From contig JAADDS010000012.1 in NCBI GenBank assembly GCA_013153845.1, forward strand, positions 21,840 through 85,839: DNA of 64,000 bases. Reading direction: 5' to 3'. Made by a program: the position numbers and the translations under genes. The stretch comes from Methanococci archaeon. Its GTDB lineage: Archaea > AGJL01 > Methanococci > Methanococcales > Methanocaldococcaceae. The notes under the pieces were generated by a model. That model had not been told where the DNA came from and did no database searches. It was given only the letters and a program-made list of their open reading frames with translations. This document shows positions 36,430-46,169 of the stretch, in pieces (position 1 is the first letter of the stretch; every line of letters starts with the position of its first letter).

Positions 36430-37347
36430 TTATTCTTCTCCATAATATATTTTCAAAGCTTCTTCTAAACTTTTTCCTTCAATTGTTATTGCATATATTG
36501 CATTACACATTCTAATTGCCTGATCTAATGGTTTTTGATGGATATTTCTTCCTGTTGCGTTTCCTCGTGCTCCACTTATATGAATTTGCTCCCAGATCTG
36601 TCTTAAAAACTTTTCTGGATCTATGCTCTTTCCTCCTGCACATAAAACTCCTGTTCTTCCCGCGGCTAATATTGCCTCTTTAAATTTTTCTGCTGGATTA
36701 TCACACTTTGGATAGTTAACTTTAACAAAATCCGCTCCTAAGCATGCAGCAACACCAGCAGCTCCTGCTATTAAATGCGGATCTCTCTCATTTTCTACAT
36801 TTTTTCCCCTTGGATAACACCATATTATTGCAATTAATCCATGTTTATGTGCCTCTAATATAACTCTTGATGCCTCTTCAAACATTATATGCTCATATTC
36901 GCTTCCCGGGTAGATTGTATAACCTACACCGAGTATATTCAGTCCAGAGTTCTCTTTAAAGTTTACAACGTCTTTTACAGAGACCAATGCCTTGCTTATT
37001 GGATCTCTGGTTTTAACTAAGTGGGTTTTTGAGTTGATCTTTACAATATAAGGAATTTTTCCATAATCCATTCCATACCTTGCTATTAATCCAAGTTGTG
37101 TGGCAAATGCACAGATCTTTCCTTTACTTGCTATATTGAAGAGATGATCAGGAGATGCGTCATCTTTGGCAATTCCCTCCCCAAAGAAGTCATCATTTAA
37201 ATGTTCTATTTTTTGATCTCCTGCAAATATCATAACGTTTCCGGTTTTTTTAGTTAGATCTAAGTAATTATTTATGTATTCTTTTTTAACGCTTTCTGGA
37301 ACTGTTAAAGGAACTTTTATATCTCTTTTTTTAAGTTTTTTTATCAT
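36430..37347 (-). CDS. fba: Archaeal class I fructose-bisphosphate aldolase-like (DhnA family)
   Basis: This 305-residue enzyme belongs to the DhnA/class IA archaeal aldolases. MIFAGDQKIEHLND in the first strands, IIWCYPRGKNVENERDPHLIAGAAG, and the Schiff-base lysine in GADFVKVNYPK define it. The family cleaves or makes fructose-1,6-bisphosphate; the M. jannaschii paralogue (MJ1585 by memory) also makes 6-deoxy-5-ketofructose phosphate for the aromatic route started by the 28 kb gene. I start at the second of GTG-ATG (37347). It is followed by no close partner; pstA lies 90 bases upstream on the same strand. Confidence 0.85.
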   Translation of the reverse strand: MIKKLKKRDIKVPLTVPESVKKEYINNYLDLTKKTGNVMIFAGDQKIEHLNDDFFGEGIAKDDASPDHLFNIASKGKICAFATQLGLIARYGMDYGKIPYIVKINSKTHLVKTRDPISKALVSVKDVVNFKENSGLNILGVGYTIYPGSEYEHIMFEEASRVILEAHKHGLIAIIWCYPRGKNVENERDPHLIAGAAGVAACLGADFVKVNYPKCDNPAEKFKEAILAAGRTGVLCAGGKSIDPEKFLRQIWEQIHISGARGNATGRNIHQKPLDQAIRMCNAIYAITIEGKSLEEALKIYYGEE

Positions 37348-37439
37348 CACGATCCCCGCTTCTAATTTGGTATTGGTAATATTAAAAATACTAATTTCAT
37401 TAATAATGTTTGCTTAAACCCCTATTAAAAGATTTTGCA

Positions 37440-38288
37440 TTATTTCAAAGTTGAATATTTATTTCTAATGATATGTGCTATTCCAAACAAAAAGAACATT
37501 AACATTATTAACACTAATGCCACACCATAAGCCATTTGCAATTCTTTTTGAGATGTATATTCTGTTGCTAATAAATATAGGGTAAAGGGTAGTGCTTCAA
37601 TCCTATCAAATAATCCTATTCCAAAAGTAAAGGCAGTGGCAGCAGTGAACATTATCGCTGCGGTTTCTTCTGCACATCTTCCCATGGATAAAATGATTCC
37701 AGTAATTATTTGAGGAAGTGCCATTGGTAAAACAACCTTATAGGTGGTTTGCCATTTTGTAGCCCCTAAGGCAAAACTTCCCTCCCTTATCTCATTAGGA
37801 ACTGTTTTTAATCCTTCTTCAGTGGCTTTTATTATAATTGGAAGAACTATAAATGATAATGTTAAAGCCCCAATTAATAAACACGGCCCAATAGTTTCAA
37901 CTGCTATTGCATAACCAAAGAGACCGAAAACAATAGATGGTAAACCTGCCAGACAGTCAGCTGAAAATCTTATAATTCTTGAGATTTTGCTACTTGTTGC
38001 ATATTCGTGTAAATATACTGCCCCTAATATTCCGAAGGGTATTGAAAATGCTATTGCCAATATCACAAGAGCTACGGTTCCAAGAATGGCGTTCCAAATT
38101 CCATTAAATACTCTTTCTTTTCCTAATATCACATATAGGGGGTTTGCATCTCCAAAGAAAAATTTTAAATTAATTGCTCCAATTCCTTTAATGAATATAT
38201 GCCCCACGATCGTAAATAAGATTAAAACAACAACTGCTCCAAACATTTTAAAAATAAAAAATACTATTTTTTCTTCAATGTGTCTCAT
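37440..38288 (-). CDS. pstA: Phosphate ABC transporter permease PstA
   Basis: The 282-residue membrane protein has about six helices and the ABC permease EAA loop, VPNEIREGSFALGATKWQTTYKVVLP, which docks to the ATPase PstB. It is the second permease of the high-affinity phosphate importer. GGTGCGATT lies before the ATG, 18 bases after pstC. The next gene downstream is an aldolase rather than the pstB ATPase, so the ATPase must be encoded elsewhere. Confidence 0.92.
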   Translation of the reverse strand: MRHIEEKIVFFIFKMFGAVVVLILFTIVGHIFIKGIGAINLKFFFGDANPLYVILGKERVFNGIWNAILGTVALVILAIAFSIPFGILGAVYLHEYATSSKISRIIRFSADCLAGLPSIVFGLFGYAIAVETIGPCLLIGALTLSFIVLPIIIKATEEGLKTVPNEIREGSFALGATKWQTTYKVVLPMALPQIITGIILSMGRCAEETAAIMFTAATAFTFGIGLFDRIEALPFTLYLLATEYTSQKELQMAYGVALVLIMLMFFLFGIAHIIRNKYSTLK

Positions 38289-38306
38289 AATCGCACCAAA
38301 ATATTT

Positions 38307-39188
38307 TTAACCTTTAAATTTGCATTTTTTCCAGTATATATATTGGTAGACGACATTTAGTCCCATAACTATTAAAAATAAAACTAAACCTGTGGCAAAC
38401 ATTGCGTAGTAAATGGGGCTGTTTGCGGATGCTTCCTTTATATTTAAAACGATATGTGAAGTTAAAGGCCTTACAGGACTAAATATGGATGTTGGAATAA
38501 CTGGCCAGTTTCCTGCTATCATTAACACCGCCATGGTCTCTCCAATCGCTCGTCCCATACCTAATATAATACTTGCTAAAATCCCATCCATTGCTAAGGG
38601 GATTACTACATGTTTTATTGTCTGCCATTTTGTAGCTCCCAAGGCAAAACTTCCCTCTTTTATCTCCTCGGGAACGGATCTTATTGCTTCTTCTGAAAGT
38701 GTGGTTATGGTTGGAAGGATCATGATTGATAGTATTAAGGAAGATGCAAACCATCCGAATCCGGGATTTATATTGAAAACATTTCTTAGTGTTGGAACAA
38801 GCAAGATCATTCCGATAAATCCATAAACTACTGATGGAATGGCGGTTAATATCTCAATAGATGGTCGTAAAAATTTTTTTACATACTTTGGAGCTATTTC
38901 AGATAGGTAGATGGCACAACCTACTCCGAAAGGAACTGAAAAGATCAGAGCAAGTAGTGTTATGCAGAAACTTCCAATTATCATGGGAAATATGCCGTAT
39001 TTTCCAACGTCTGGATTCCAATCCATGCCGAAAATAAAATTAATAGGGTTTACTACATCAAAAACTGGTAAGCTGTTTATTATTAAGAAGATAATTATTG
39101 CAAAGATGATTATACTTGAAAATAATGCACATATCTTTAAAACGATTCCAATGGTCTTTTCCATAATATATTTTTCTATTTTCAACAT
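38307..39188 (-). CDS. pstC: Phosphate ABC transporter permease PstC
   Basis: This 293-residue membrane protein is the partner permease of PstA, with about six helices and the loop VPEEIKEGSFALGATKWQTIKHV. FSVPFGVGCAIYLSEIAP and AIPSVVYGFIGM are typical of PstC. GGTGAGGTA precedes the ATG. It is 144 bases after pstS, and the gap could hold a processing or secondary promoter site that lets the binding protein be made in excess. Confidence 0.92.
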   Translation of the reverse strand: MLKIEKYIMEKTIGIVLKICALFSSIIIFAIIIFLIINSLPVFDVVNPINFIFGMDWNPDVGKYGIFPMIIGSFCITLLALIFSVPFGVGCAIYLSEIAPKYVKKFLRPSIEILTAIPSVVYGFIGMILLVPTLRNVFNINPGFGWFASSLILSIMILPTITTLSEEAIRSVPEEIKEGSFALGATKWQTIKHVVIPLAMDGILASIILGMGRAIGETMAVLMIAGNWPVIPTSIFSPVRPLTSHIVLNIKEASANSPIYYAMFATGLVLFLIVMGLNVVYQYIYWKKCKFKG

Positions 39189-39332
39189 TACCTCACCAAA
39201 AATTTGGTAAAGATATAAATAGGAATAAGCAAATGGTAGATCGGAATTAAAATTAAATTTGGAATTAAATTTGATAAATTTTGCAAAAATGGTAATAATT
39301 AATAAGTCAACGAATGAATTAACTCCAATTAT

Positions 39333-40154
39333 TTATTTTACAGAGATAAATCCTTTTTCTTTTACAATTTCTTGCCCTTTATCACTTAAAACAAAGTCAA
39401 TGAACTCCTTTGCTACACCCTTGGGTTCTCCATTTGTAATTAGATTTAGAGGCCTGTATATCTTGTAGATTCCTTTTTTTACGTTCTCTTGGGTTGGAGC
39501 AACGCCATCGAGTTTAACTGGTTTAACTGATTTATCTATATATCCAACTGATAGGTATCCAATTCCGTTTTCATCCATTGCAATTTTTGTCTTCATCTCT
39601 CCATTTGAGGCCACAACAATCGCTTTTTTAGTTATATTTCCTTTGTCTAATGCAAGTTTCCAGAATGTTTCTCTTGTTCCACTTTCTTCATCTCTCGTAT
39701 AAACGTTTATTGGAGCATCTCTTCCTCCAACTTCTTTCCAATTAGTTATTTTTCCAGCGAAAATTTCTTTTACCTGTTCTTTTGTTAAGTCATTTATTGG
39801 ATTTTTTGGATTAACAACAACTGCAACTCCATCAACACCTATTTTAAAAACTTTCAGATTTGGATATTTTTCTTTTTCATCTGGATTTAAATTTCTCCCT
39901 GCCATTCCAATATCTATATGACCTTCTCCAACTTCTTTTATTCCAAAACCAGATCCCCCTCCTGAAACCTCGACTTTAACGTTTGGATGCATTTTCATGA
40001 ATTCTTTACCTGCTTCCTCCATAATTGGAATTAGAGCAGTTCCTCCTGCTAATGTTAGTGTTTCCTCTTTACTAACTGAATTTTGCTCAGTTGTGCATCC
40101 ACACAACCCTATGACAAGCAGTATTGCAAAAAGACCATACAAAAATTTTTTCAT
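39333..40154 (-). CDS. pstS: Phosphate-binding lipoprotein PstS
   Basis: The 273-residue protein starts with a lipoprotein signal (LLVIGLCGC, Cys18 or Cys20 as lipid site). It continues with the phosphate-binding fold: LTLAGGTALIPIMEEAGKEF, VSGGGSGFGIKEVGEGHIDIGMAGR, and YTRDEESGTRETFWK. It captures phosphate outside the membrane and hands it to PstC/PstA. It is the first gene of the pstS-pstC-pstA cluster. The 284 bases upstream are AT-rich and hold the promoter; no Pho box can be named. Confidence 0.93.
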   Translation of the reverse strand: MKKFLYGLFAILLVIGLCGCTTEQNSVSKEETLTLAGGTALIPIMEEAGKEFMKMHPNVKVEVSGGGSGFGIKEVGEGHIDIGMAGRNLNPDEKEKYPNLKVFKIGVDGVAVVVNPKNPINDLTKEQVKEIFAGKITNWKEVGGRDAPINVYTRDEESGTRETFWKLALDKGNITKKAIVVASNGEMKTKIAMDENGIGYLSVGYIDKSVKPVKLDGVAPTQENVKKGIYKIYRPLNLITNGEPKGVAKEFIDFVLSDKGQEIVKEKGFISVK

Positions 40155-40438
40155 CTAATCACCTGTTATTAAGATTTTTAATATCACAATATAAGAAAAT
40201 CATGTTTAGGTAAATAGAAAAATAATATATAAATTTTATTGAGAGAGAATCTAATATTTAAGACCAAATTAGAAAATCCATTATCAAAAGAATATTTATG
40301 AATCAAAATTTATTAAATTTGTTAATTTTAAGGATTGTATATTAATTATATAAACTATTAAAATTAAAATAAAAAGCAAAAAATAAAATTAAAATATATT
40401 AAAAGACAAAAAGAATAAAAATAAAAGATAAAAACCGT

Positions 40439-40909
40439 TTACACGTTTTCAGCATCGTCAGTAATGCTTGATACGTATTTTTCTAACATTACATCATCTC
40501 TGTATGCTAAAAGCACGTTTTCTGAGACAAATCCTAACTTGTAGTTTAATACGTTCATATAGTCCCTAAATTCGTTTATTTCTTTTATTATTGATTCAAA
40601 TGGAACTTCTTCAACATTTACAATTACTACATCAAATTCTGGAATTTTATCTTTTATATTTTCAAAATCTAAGGGATGTTTAATCCTAACTACATAGAGT
40701 TTTGGCAATATCTTCTCTACTTTAACGATCTGTTCTACTGATTCGCTCTTCTGCTGATCTTCAATAGCAATATCTGCTTCTGGCTCTTCCTCTAATATAT
40801 AAGCAGGTTTTTCTTCTCCAATAACAATATACTCTTCATCAGGAACGTCTACGGGCTTAGGAAGATCTTTGTTTCCTCTGATTTTCTTTATTATCTTTTT
40901 TATGACCAT
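40439..40909 (-). CDS. sepF: SepF-like cell division protein
   Basis: The 156-residue protein has a basic amphipathic N-terminus (MVIKKIIKKIRG) suited to membrane attachment. A variable acidic linker (about 20-65) follows, then the SepF/DUF552 domain: YVVRIKHPLDFENIKDKIPEFDVVIVNVE and LNYKLGFVSENVLLAYRDDV. In archaea SepF anchors FtsZ at the division site. No ftsZ is adjacent. AGGGAGAGGAATT precedes the ATG. Length and layout are normal. Confidence 0.85.
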   Translation of the reverse strand: MVIKKIIKKIRGNKDLPKPVDVPDEEYIVIGEEKPAYILEEEPEADIAIEDQQKSESVEQIVKVEKILPKLYVVRIKHPLDFENIKDKIPEFDVVIVNVEEVPFESIIKEINEFRDYMNVLNYKLGFVSENVLLAYRDDVMLEKYVSSITDDAENV

Positions 40910-41014
40910 AATTCCTCTCCCTCTTTGAAATCTTAAAATGTTATTATTTATACAGTTTTTTATTATATAAATTTAATTATATTATTGGTTCATTAATATT
41001 TCATTAATATTAAA

Positions 41015-43822
41015 TTACTCAACTGTAACACTCTTAGCCAGACCTCTTGGTTTGTCTACATCCCTTCCCAACTCAACGGCTTTATAGTATGCAAGTAATT
41101 GAAATGCAGGGGCATAGACAATTGGAGAAATTTCCTCAATTACCTCAGGAACAGTGATATTTTTAACTCCGTCTATGTTAGTGGGAGTTATTGCAATAAC
41201 TTTTCCATTTCTTGCTTTAACTTCTTCAATATTTGCGATTAGGGAGTTAAATACACGGGAGGATTTTGGAGGAACTATTGCAATAGTATCCATATTCTCA
41301 TCTATAAGAGAGATTGTTCCATGTTTTAACATTCCTCCACTCATTCCTTCCGCGTGAAGATATGTGATCTCTTTAAATTTTAATGCCCCCTCCAATGCAC
41401 TCGCAATGTTTATTCCACGAGATATAAAAATATAGTTTTTTACAGTTAGATCTTGAGCGATCTTTTTAATCTCTTCTTTGATATTTAAGACCTCTTTTAT
41501 ATATTCAGGGATCATCTCTAACTCTTTCTCATATTTGCTCATATCTCTTCCCAATAATTTACCATATTCAATAAACAACCTATAAAGAATTACAAGTTGT
41601 GATGTGTAAGTTTTGGTGGCACAGACAGCTATTTCAATCCCTGCTCCCATCATAACGGTAATGTCTGCCTCTCTCGTAGCCGTGCTTCCCAATACATTTA
41701 CTATAACTCCCGTTTTTGCTCCTTTTTTCTTAGCAAATCTTAACGCTTTTAAGGTATCGTATGTTTCTCCACTTTGGGTTATTCCAATTACAAGAGTATT
41801 GTTATCTACAACCGCTTTATCTAAAAATTCTGAAGCATCGCAGGCAATAATCAACTTTCCAAGTTTTGCAAATAGATACTCTGCAACCATGGCAGAGTGT
41901 AGGGAAGTCCCCATTGCAACGATGTATACTTTGTCATATTTTTTAATGTTTTTTGCAAGTTCTTTTATCTCTTCTGCTGATATTTTTGCTGAGGTCTTTA
42001 AAACTTCTGGCTGTTCCATTATCTCTTTTAGCATAAAATGAGGATACCCCATTTTTTCAGCAGATCTCATATCCCATTCAATTTTTATCATCTTCCTATG
42101 CACTTCCTTTCCACTGTTTTCAATCGTTAGATCGAATTCATTTTCTTTATTCTTTTTGATAATAACAATATCTCCATCCTCTAATGGTATGGCTCTGTTT
42201 GTATAATCTAAAAACGCAGTTATATCGCTTCCTAAAAAGTAGCCATCCTCACTTATACCGAGTATTAATGGACTTTCATTTCTTGCTCCGATTAATATGT
42301 TTGGAAACTTTTTATTTATTATTGCTAATGCATATGTTCCTTTTATCTTGCTAATCGCATTTTTAACCGCTTTTATATAATTTTCTTCATTAATCTTATC
42401 AAACTTCTTTAATTCTTCTTCTATTAAATGAGGAACAACTTCGGTATCTGTTTCTGATGTAAATATATGTCCTTTTTTTATTAACTCTTCTTTTAACTCT
42501 TTATAGTTTGAAATTATCCCGTTGTGAACTACTGCAATTTCTCCAGCACAATCTACATGAGGATGAGCGTTTTCTTTACTAACGTTTCCATGTGTTGCCC
42601 ATCTTGAATTATGGTTTACTATTAAGTTTCCAATAAAGTTTTCAAAATCCTCAACTTCTAAATCGTAAACATATTTTACATCTGAGGAAATTTTTTCTAT
42701 ATCGAACTTAACCCATATGATCTCATCTGATCCAGTGTTAATATTCTTATTTTCAAAGAGATCGATAATTTTATTCTTCTCTATCGTAAGTTTTATAACC
42801 TCTTCTACCTTTCTTCCCAAATATCTATTAATTTTAATTTTTGAATATATAGGTAATATTCCAAATCTGAGTAGTAAAAATTGGATCTCTCTTGCAAATT
42901 CTTCTGATGGTAATATGATCTCTATTTTCTCTGATTTTTCAGTTTTAGCATCAAAAATTCCTTTTAGATAATATTTTATTGCATTATCGTCAAGATTAAA
43001 TATAAATCTTGGATTTTTTCTTTCTTTTAGTTTGGAAAATAGTTCAGGAACGTTTTTCTTAAACCAAGATATTAGTTTACAATCTGTTATTTTAAGCGTA
43101 TTTTCTTTTATTATGGATTTTTTAACATTAAACACTTCCTCGATCAGTTTTTTATATTTTTTTAGTGTATTGATGTCTTCGCTTCTTAATATTAATGTCT
43201 CATTTAAAATAGCCCCCCCTGCTATAACAAAACCAAGAATTTGCATTATCTCATTGCTCAACCCTTCGATTACATCAAAGTTTACATGATGGATGTTAGA
43301 TCTCTCGACAGTAAATTTTTTAAGCAATCCAATACGTTCTTTTCCATTAAGGTCTTTAACACATTTTTCCACAACTCTTCCATTTTCTAAAACGAAGAGT
43401 TTATGCTCCCCCGTGGTTATTAGTTCTGAGAATGGGCATTTTATTTTATATAAAATTTCTGGAGCTCTGTGTTTAAATGTTTTAACTCTCTTTTTATATA
43501 TTTTTAGATCTTCAAAATTCACTGAAAGAACTTCCTCTCCATCTTTCACTTCCGATATTTTTTTAAATGTTCCATCTGCCAATGCCACATAGGTATCCGG
43601 ATGTAAACAATGCCCAATTCCAATATTCCCTTTAACGTCTAAAAATTTTTCTTTTTTAGCAACCTCTTCAACCTTTCCAACGTTCTTTTTTATTATTAGT
43701 TTTCCATCCTCTAAAACCCCAATTCCACAACTATCATATCCTCTGTATTCTAACCGTTTTAATCCATTTAAGAGTATCTCAGATGCATTTTTGTTCCCAA
43801 TGTAGCCGATAATTCCACACAT
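41015..43822 (-). CDS. glmS: Glutamine-fructose-6-phosphate aminotransferase precursor with intein
   Basis: GlmS makes glucosamine-6-phosphate from fructose-6-phosphate and glutamine. The host protein has the N-terminal glutaminase (Cys2 after Met, CGIIGYIGNKNAS; the chain then needs Met removal) and two sugar isomerase domains with VAMGTSLHSAMVAEY, ITQSGETYDTL and GRGINIAS-like strands. It ends LAKSVTVE. A 334-residue intein splits the glutaminase motif GIGH/SRWATHG. After splicing the enzyme is about 601 residues, normal for the family. The ATG at 43822 lies behind GGTGAACGTC, and an upstream GTG in frame would spoil the N-terminal cysteine. Confidence 0.95.
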   Translation of the reverse strand: MCGIIGYIGNKNASEILLNGLKRLEYRGYDSCGIGVLEDGKLIIKKNVGKVEEVAKKEKFLDVKGNIGIGHCLHPDTYVALADGTFKKISEVKDGEEVLSVNFEDLKIYKKRVKTFKHRAPEILYKIKCPFSELITTGEHKLFVLENGRVVEKCVKDLNGKERIGLLKKFTVERSNIHHVNFDVIEGLSNEIMQILGFVIAGGAILNETLILRSEDINTLKKYKKLIEEVFNVKKSIIKENTLKITDCKLISWFKKNVPELFSKLKERKNPRFIFNLDDNAIKYYLKGIFDAKTEKSEKIEIILPSEEFAREIQFLLLRFGILPIYSKIKINRYLGRKVEEVIKLTIEKNKIIDLFENKNINTGSDEIIWVKFDIEKISSDVKYVYDLEVEDFENFIGNLIVNHNSRWATHGNVSKENAHPHVDCAGEIAVVHNGIISNYKELKEELIKKGHIFTSETDTEVVPHLIEEELKKFDKINEENYIKAVKNAISKIKGTYALAIINKKFPNILIGARNESPLILGISEDGYFLGSDITAFLDYTNRAIPLEDGDIVIIKKNKENEFDLTIENSGKEVHRKMIKIEWDMRSAEKMGYPHFMLKEIMEQPEVLKTSAKISAEEIKELAKNIKKYDKVYIVAMGTSLHSAMVAEYLFAKLGKLIIACDASEFLDKAVVDNNTLVIGITQSGETYDTLKALRFAKKKGAKTGVIVNVLGSTATREADITVMMGAGIEIAVCATKTYTSQLVILYRLFIEYGKLLGRDMSKYEKELEMIPEYIKEVLNIKEEIKKIAQDLTVKNYIFISRGINIASALEGALKFKEITYLHAEGMSGGMLKHGTISLIDENMDTIAIVPPKSSRVFNSLIANIEEVKARNGKVIAITPTNIDGVKNITVPEVIEEISPIVYAPAFQLLAYYKAVELGRDVDKPRGLAKSVTVE
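42608..43609 (-). other. GlmS intein with degenerate LAGLIDADG endonuclease
   Basis: The intein starts with Cys (CLHPDTYVALADG, block A) and has the block B element TTGEHKLFV with its TxxH. It ends VYDLEVEDFENFIGNLIVNHN before extein Ser, so the ends look splicing-competent. In the centre, LGFVIAGGAI and LKGIFDAKTE stand where LAGLIDADG motifs should be. The final catalytic acids are replaced (Gly-Ala and Lys), so homing cutting is probably lost. At 334 residues it is shorter than the roughly 499-residue M. jannaschii GlmS intein as I recall it. Confidence 0.9.
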
Positions 43823-44245
43823 GACGTTCACCGATAAAACTAAATATCTCCTAAACTAATAAATAGTTAAAGATACTTAAACAATTTTTAACCTTCTCAA
43901 TTAAATATTTTATTGAATGTTGACATGTCAATTTAAAGTTTGATCTATCAGAGTAGATTTAATTAGACAGTTGTAATTTGAGATAATAAATTGTAATGCA
44001 ATATCAAAAACGAAAATCTATAATTTCAAAAATATATGATTTTTAATTCGATTCAAAATGCTTAACGTAAAAATATATTTAACTTAAAAAATATAGAAAT
44101 TATTAATATAAATAGTTAACACTCCTCAAATTACGCGATTAAAAATATTGAATATTGGATTTTCAAGTGAGGGGAACAAATATTTTAAACGATAATAAAT
44201 ATTTAGTAAGTACAAAACCAAAATTGGAGTTGGAGGTGGTGGAGT
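43823..44245. other. Promoter spacer between glmS and the UPF0147 gene
   Basis: These AT-rich bases hold both divergent promoters and no gene. The one clear feature is a palindrome at 43920-43931. The UPF0147 gene has a very strong GGAGGTGGTGGAG site just before its ATG. Confidence 0.5.
43920..43931. promoter_or_regulatory. Perfect 12-base palindrome, operator candidate
   Basis: TTGACATGTCAA lies about 100 bases before the glmS start, at the upstream edge of an AT-rich TATA-like run read on the minus strand. It could bind a dimeric regulator; none is known to me. Confidence 0.4.
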
Positions 44246-44527
44246 ATGGTATTTGGAAGTTCAGCAAGCGAGAAAACACCAGAAGAGATATTAAAAGGCG
44301 TTGCATTGATGTTGGATGAGATTATTAACGATACAACCGTTCCAAGGAATATAAGAGCAGCAGCAGAAAAGGCCAAAGAGACCGTTCTAAAAGAGGAAGA
44401 AGAACCAATAGTAAGAAGTGCAACAGCAATTCATATCTTGGATGAAATAAGCAACGATCCAAACATGCCACTACATACAAGAACACAGATATGGAGTATA
44501 GTCAGTGAATTGGAGAGAGTAAAATAA
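44246..44527 (+). CDS. UPF0147 family small helical protein
   Basis: The 93-residue protein is all-helical and matches the UPF0147 family (MJ1419 by memory): EEILKGVALMLDEIINDTTVPRNIRAAAEKAKE with a second, similar half HILDEISNDPNMPLHTRTQIW. The two halves look like an internal repeat. Its function is unknown. The very strong ribosome site suggests abundant expression. It converges with fucA and faces away from glmS. Confidence 0.88.
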   Translation: MVFGSSASEKTPEEILKGVALMLDEIINDTTVPRNIRAAAEKAKETVLKEEEEPIVRSATAIHILDEISNDPNMPLHTRTQIWSIVSELERVK

Positions 44528-44588
44528 TACTTAAAAATTAAAAAATTTAAAAAATTAATATAAAGAATAAAAATTGATTATTAATTGA

Positions 44589-45134
44589 TTATTTCTTAAA
44601 AAGACATTTTAAAAGAGTTAATTTTGCCTGTTCTTCTAAGACCTCTACTTTTACATAAGCATCAAGCAGATCCTTTCCTAAACAAACAACACCATGATTT
44701 TTTAGCACAATTACATCTTCATCTCTTTTCTCTGTTTCTTCTGCTAATTTTAAACTTCCTGCTTCAAAGTAATCAACATATCCAATCTTTCTTAAAAATA
44801 TTTTACCTTCAGGGGTTAGTAATTCAATCTCCCTGTCTATTGTAGAGAGAAATGTGGAAATAATCGAGTGGGTATGGATTATTGCGTTAATATCTTCCCT
44901 CTTTTTATATAATGCCAAGTGGAGATTTTTTTCTGATGTGGGATTTCCTTTTATAATATTTCCCCTGAGATCGATTTCTGCAATATCTTCCTCTCTCAGA
45001 AAACCTAAAATGGAACCCGTTGGGGTTAGATACACTTTTTCATCTTCTCTAACAGAAACATTTCCTCCACTTCCAACAACATATTTTCTATCGTATAGCA
45101 TCTTGCATATTTTGATAAATAACTTTTTATCCAC
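44589..45134 (-). CDS. fucA: L-fuculose-phosphate aldolase family (class II aldolase)
   Basis: This 181-residue zinc enzyme has [20 protein letters not shown], the ligands [14 protein letters not shown], and [12 protein letters not shown], giving the three histidines and glutamate of class II aldolases. In methanogens the homologue (MJ1418) makes lactaldehyde from fuculose or related phosphates, feeding lactate for coenzyme F420. Length is normal. It is on the strand opposite to the UPF0147 gene. Confidence 0.88.
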   Translation of the reverse strand: MDKKLFIKICKMLYDRKYVVGSGGNVSVREDEKVYLTPTGSILGFLREEDIAEIDLRGNIIKGNPTSEKNLHLALYKKREDINAIIHTHSIISTFLSTIDREIELLTPEGKIFLRKIGYVDYFEAGSLKLAEETEKRDEDVIVLKNHGVVCLGKDLLDAYVKVEVLEEQAKLTLLKCLFKK

Positions 45135-45403
45135 TATACCACCAACCTCAACGATAAAAAATTTTTTAATTTTTTAATTTTATTATTTTTTTAATATTAT
45201 TTTAATTAAGATTAAGATATTAATTTAATTTTTTATAGGCCTTATTAGTTTTAGTTGTCTAAGAATAAACTTTATTAATCATATTAACTATTATTATCTA
45301 TTTTGCAATTAAATATTTCATACTCTAATTAATCATAACTAAAAAACTTATAAAAATTTTAATGATTTGGATTTATATAGTAATAAACATGGATGGGGAT
45401 GAT

Positions 45404-46090
45404 ATGATTAACATATATAATAAATTTGCAGATTGTAAATGCTATGAAGTTGCGATCGTTGTAGATGTATTGAGGGCTTCAACTACAATAACAACCCTAC
45501 TTTCTTTCGTTGATGAGATATATATAACAACGTCAACAGAAAGAAAAGAGAAGGGCGTGTATATTGGAGAACGAAGAGGAAAAAAGATTAAAGGTTTTGA
45601 TTTTGGAAACTCTCCTACTGAAATTTTGGCAAACAAAGAAAAAATAAAAGAAAGGTATATGGCTGGAGATGATATTATATTATCCACAACCAACGGAACG
45701 AGGGTTTTAAAGAATTTGAACGCAGAGGAAATATACATTGGATCCATTATCAATGCAAAATTTGTGGCTGATGTGGTTAAAAAATATGATAATGTGAGTT
45801 TAGTTCCATGCCATAGGGAAAACACATTTGCAATTGATGATTTTATTGGATGTGGCATCATATCCAAATACATAAATACATATATGAATACAGAGTTTGA
45901 TGAATTTATTAAAGTGGCCTTGGAGTTAGTTAAAGGGGACTGGCGATCGCTTATTTTAAACTCTTCCTCCGCTCGAAATTTAAAGAACTTGGGATATGAA
46001 GGAGACGTTGCCTTTGCTATGTTAGAAAATAGTTTTGAAGTTGTCGGATCTTATAATAAAGAAGAAAGTAAAGTAGTTCGTGTTAAATAA
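45404..46090 (+). CDS. comB: 2-phosphosulfolactate phosphatase
   Basis: The 228-residue enzyme removes phosphate from 2-phosphosulfolactate in coenzyme M synthesis. Marks of the family are VAIVVDVLRASTTITTLLSF near the start, GERRGKKIKGFDFGNSP, LSTTNGTRVL, and CHRENTFAIDDFIGCG; these residues hold magnesium. A GGGGATGAT lies before the ATG at 45404. Two in-frame starts upstream (45362 and 45389) ignore that site. No other coenzyme M gene is adjacent. Confidence 0.92.
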   Translation: MINIYNKFADCKCYEVAIVVDVLRASTTITTLLSFVDEIYITTSTERKEKGVYIGERRGKKIKGFDFGNSPTEILANKEKIKERYMAGDDIILSTTNGTRVLKNLNAEEIYIGSIINAKFVADVVKKYDNVSLVPCHRENTFAIDDFIGCGIISKYINTYMNTEFDEFIKVALELVKGDWRSLILNSSSARNLKNLGYEGDVAFAMLENSFEVVGSYNKEESKVVRVK

Positions 46091-46169
46091 TTGATGTAAT
46101 TATAAAACAAAATTAAAGTAAAATTTGCATTCATAATTATGATGAGAAACGATTAATAAAGGAGCAGGG

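Noticed and set aside
41613..42041. Plus-strand ORF inside glmS
   Set aside because: The opposite strand encodes conserved GlmS isomerase motifs; this is a shadow frame.
42608..43609. Insertion in glmS as a domain fusion or frame error
   Set aside because: Both ends carry exact intein splice residues and the host motif rejoins perfectly on removal.
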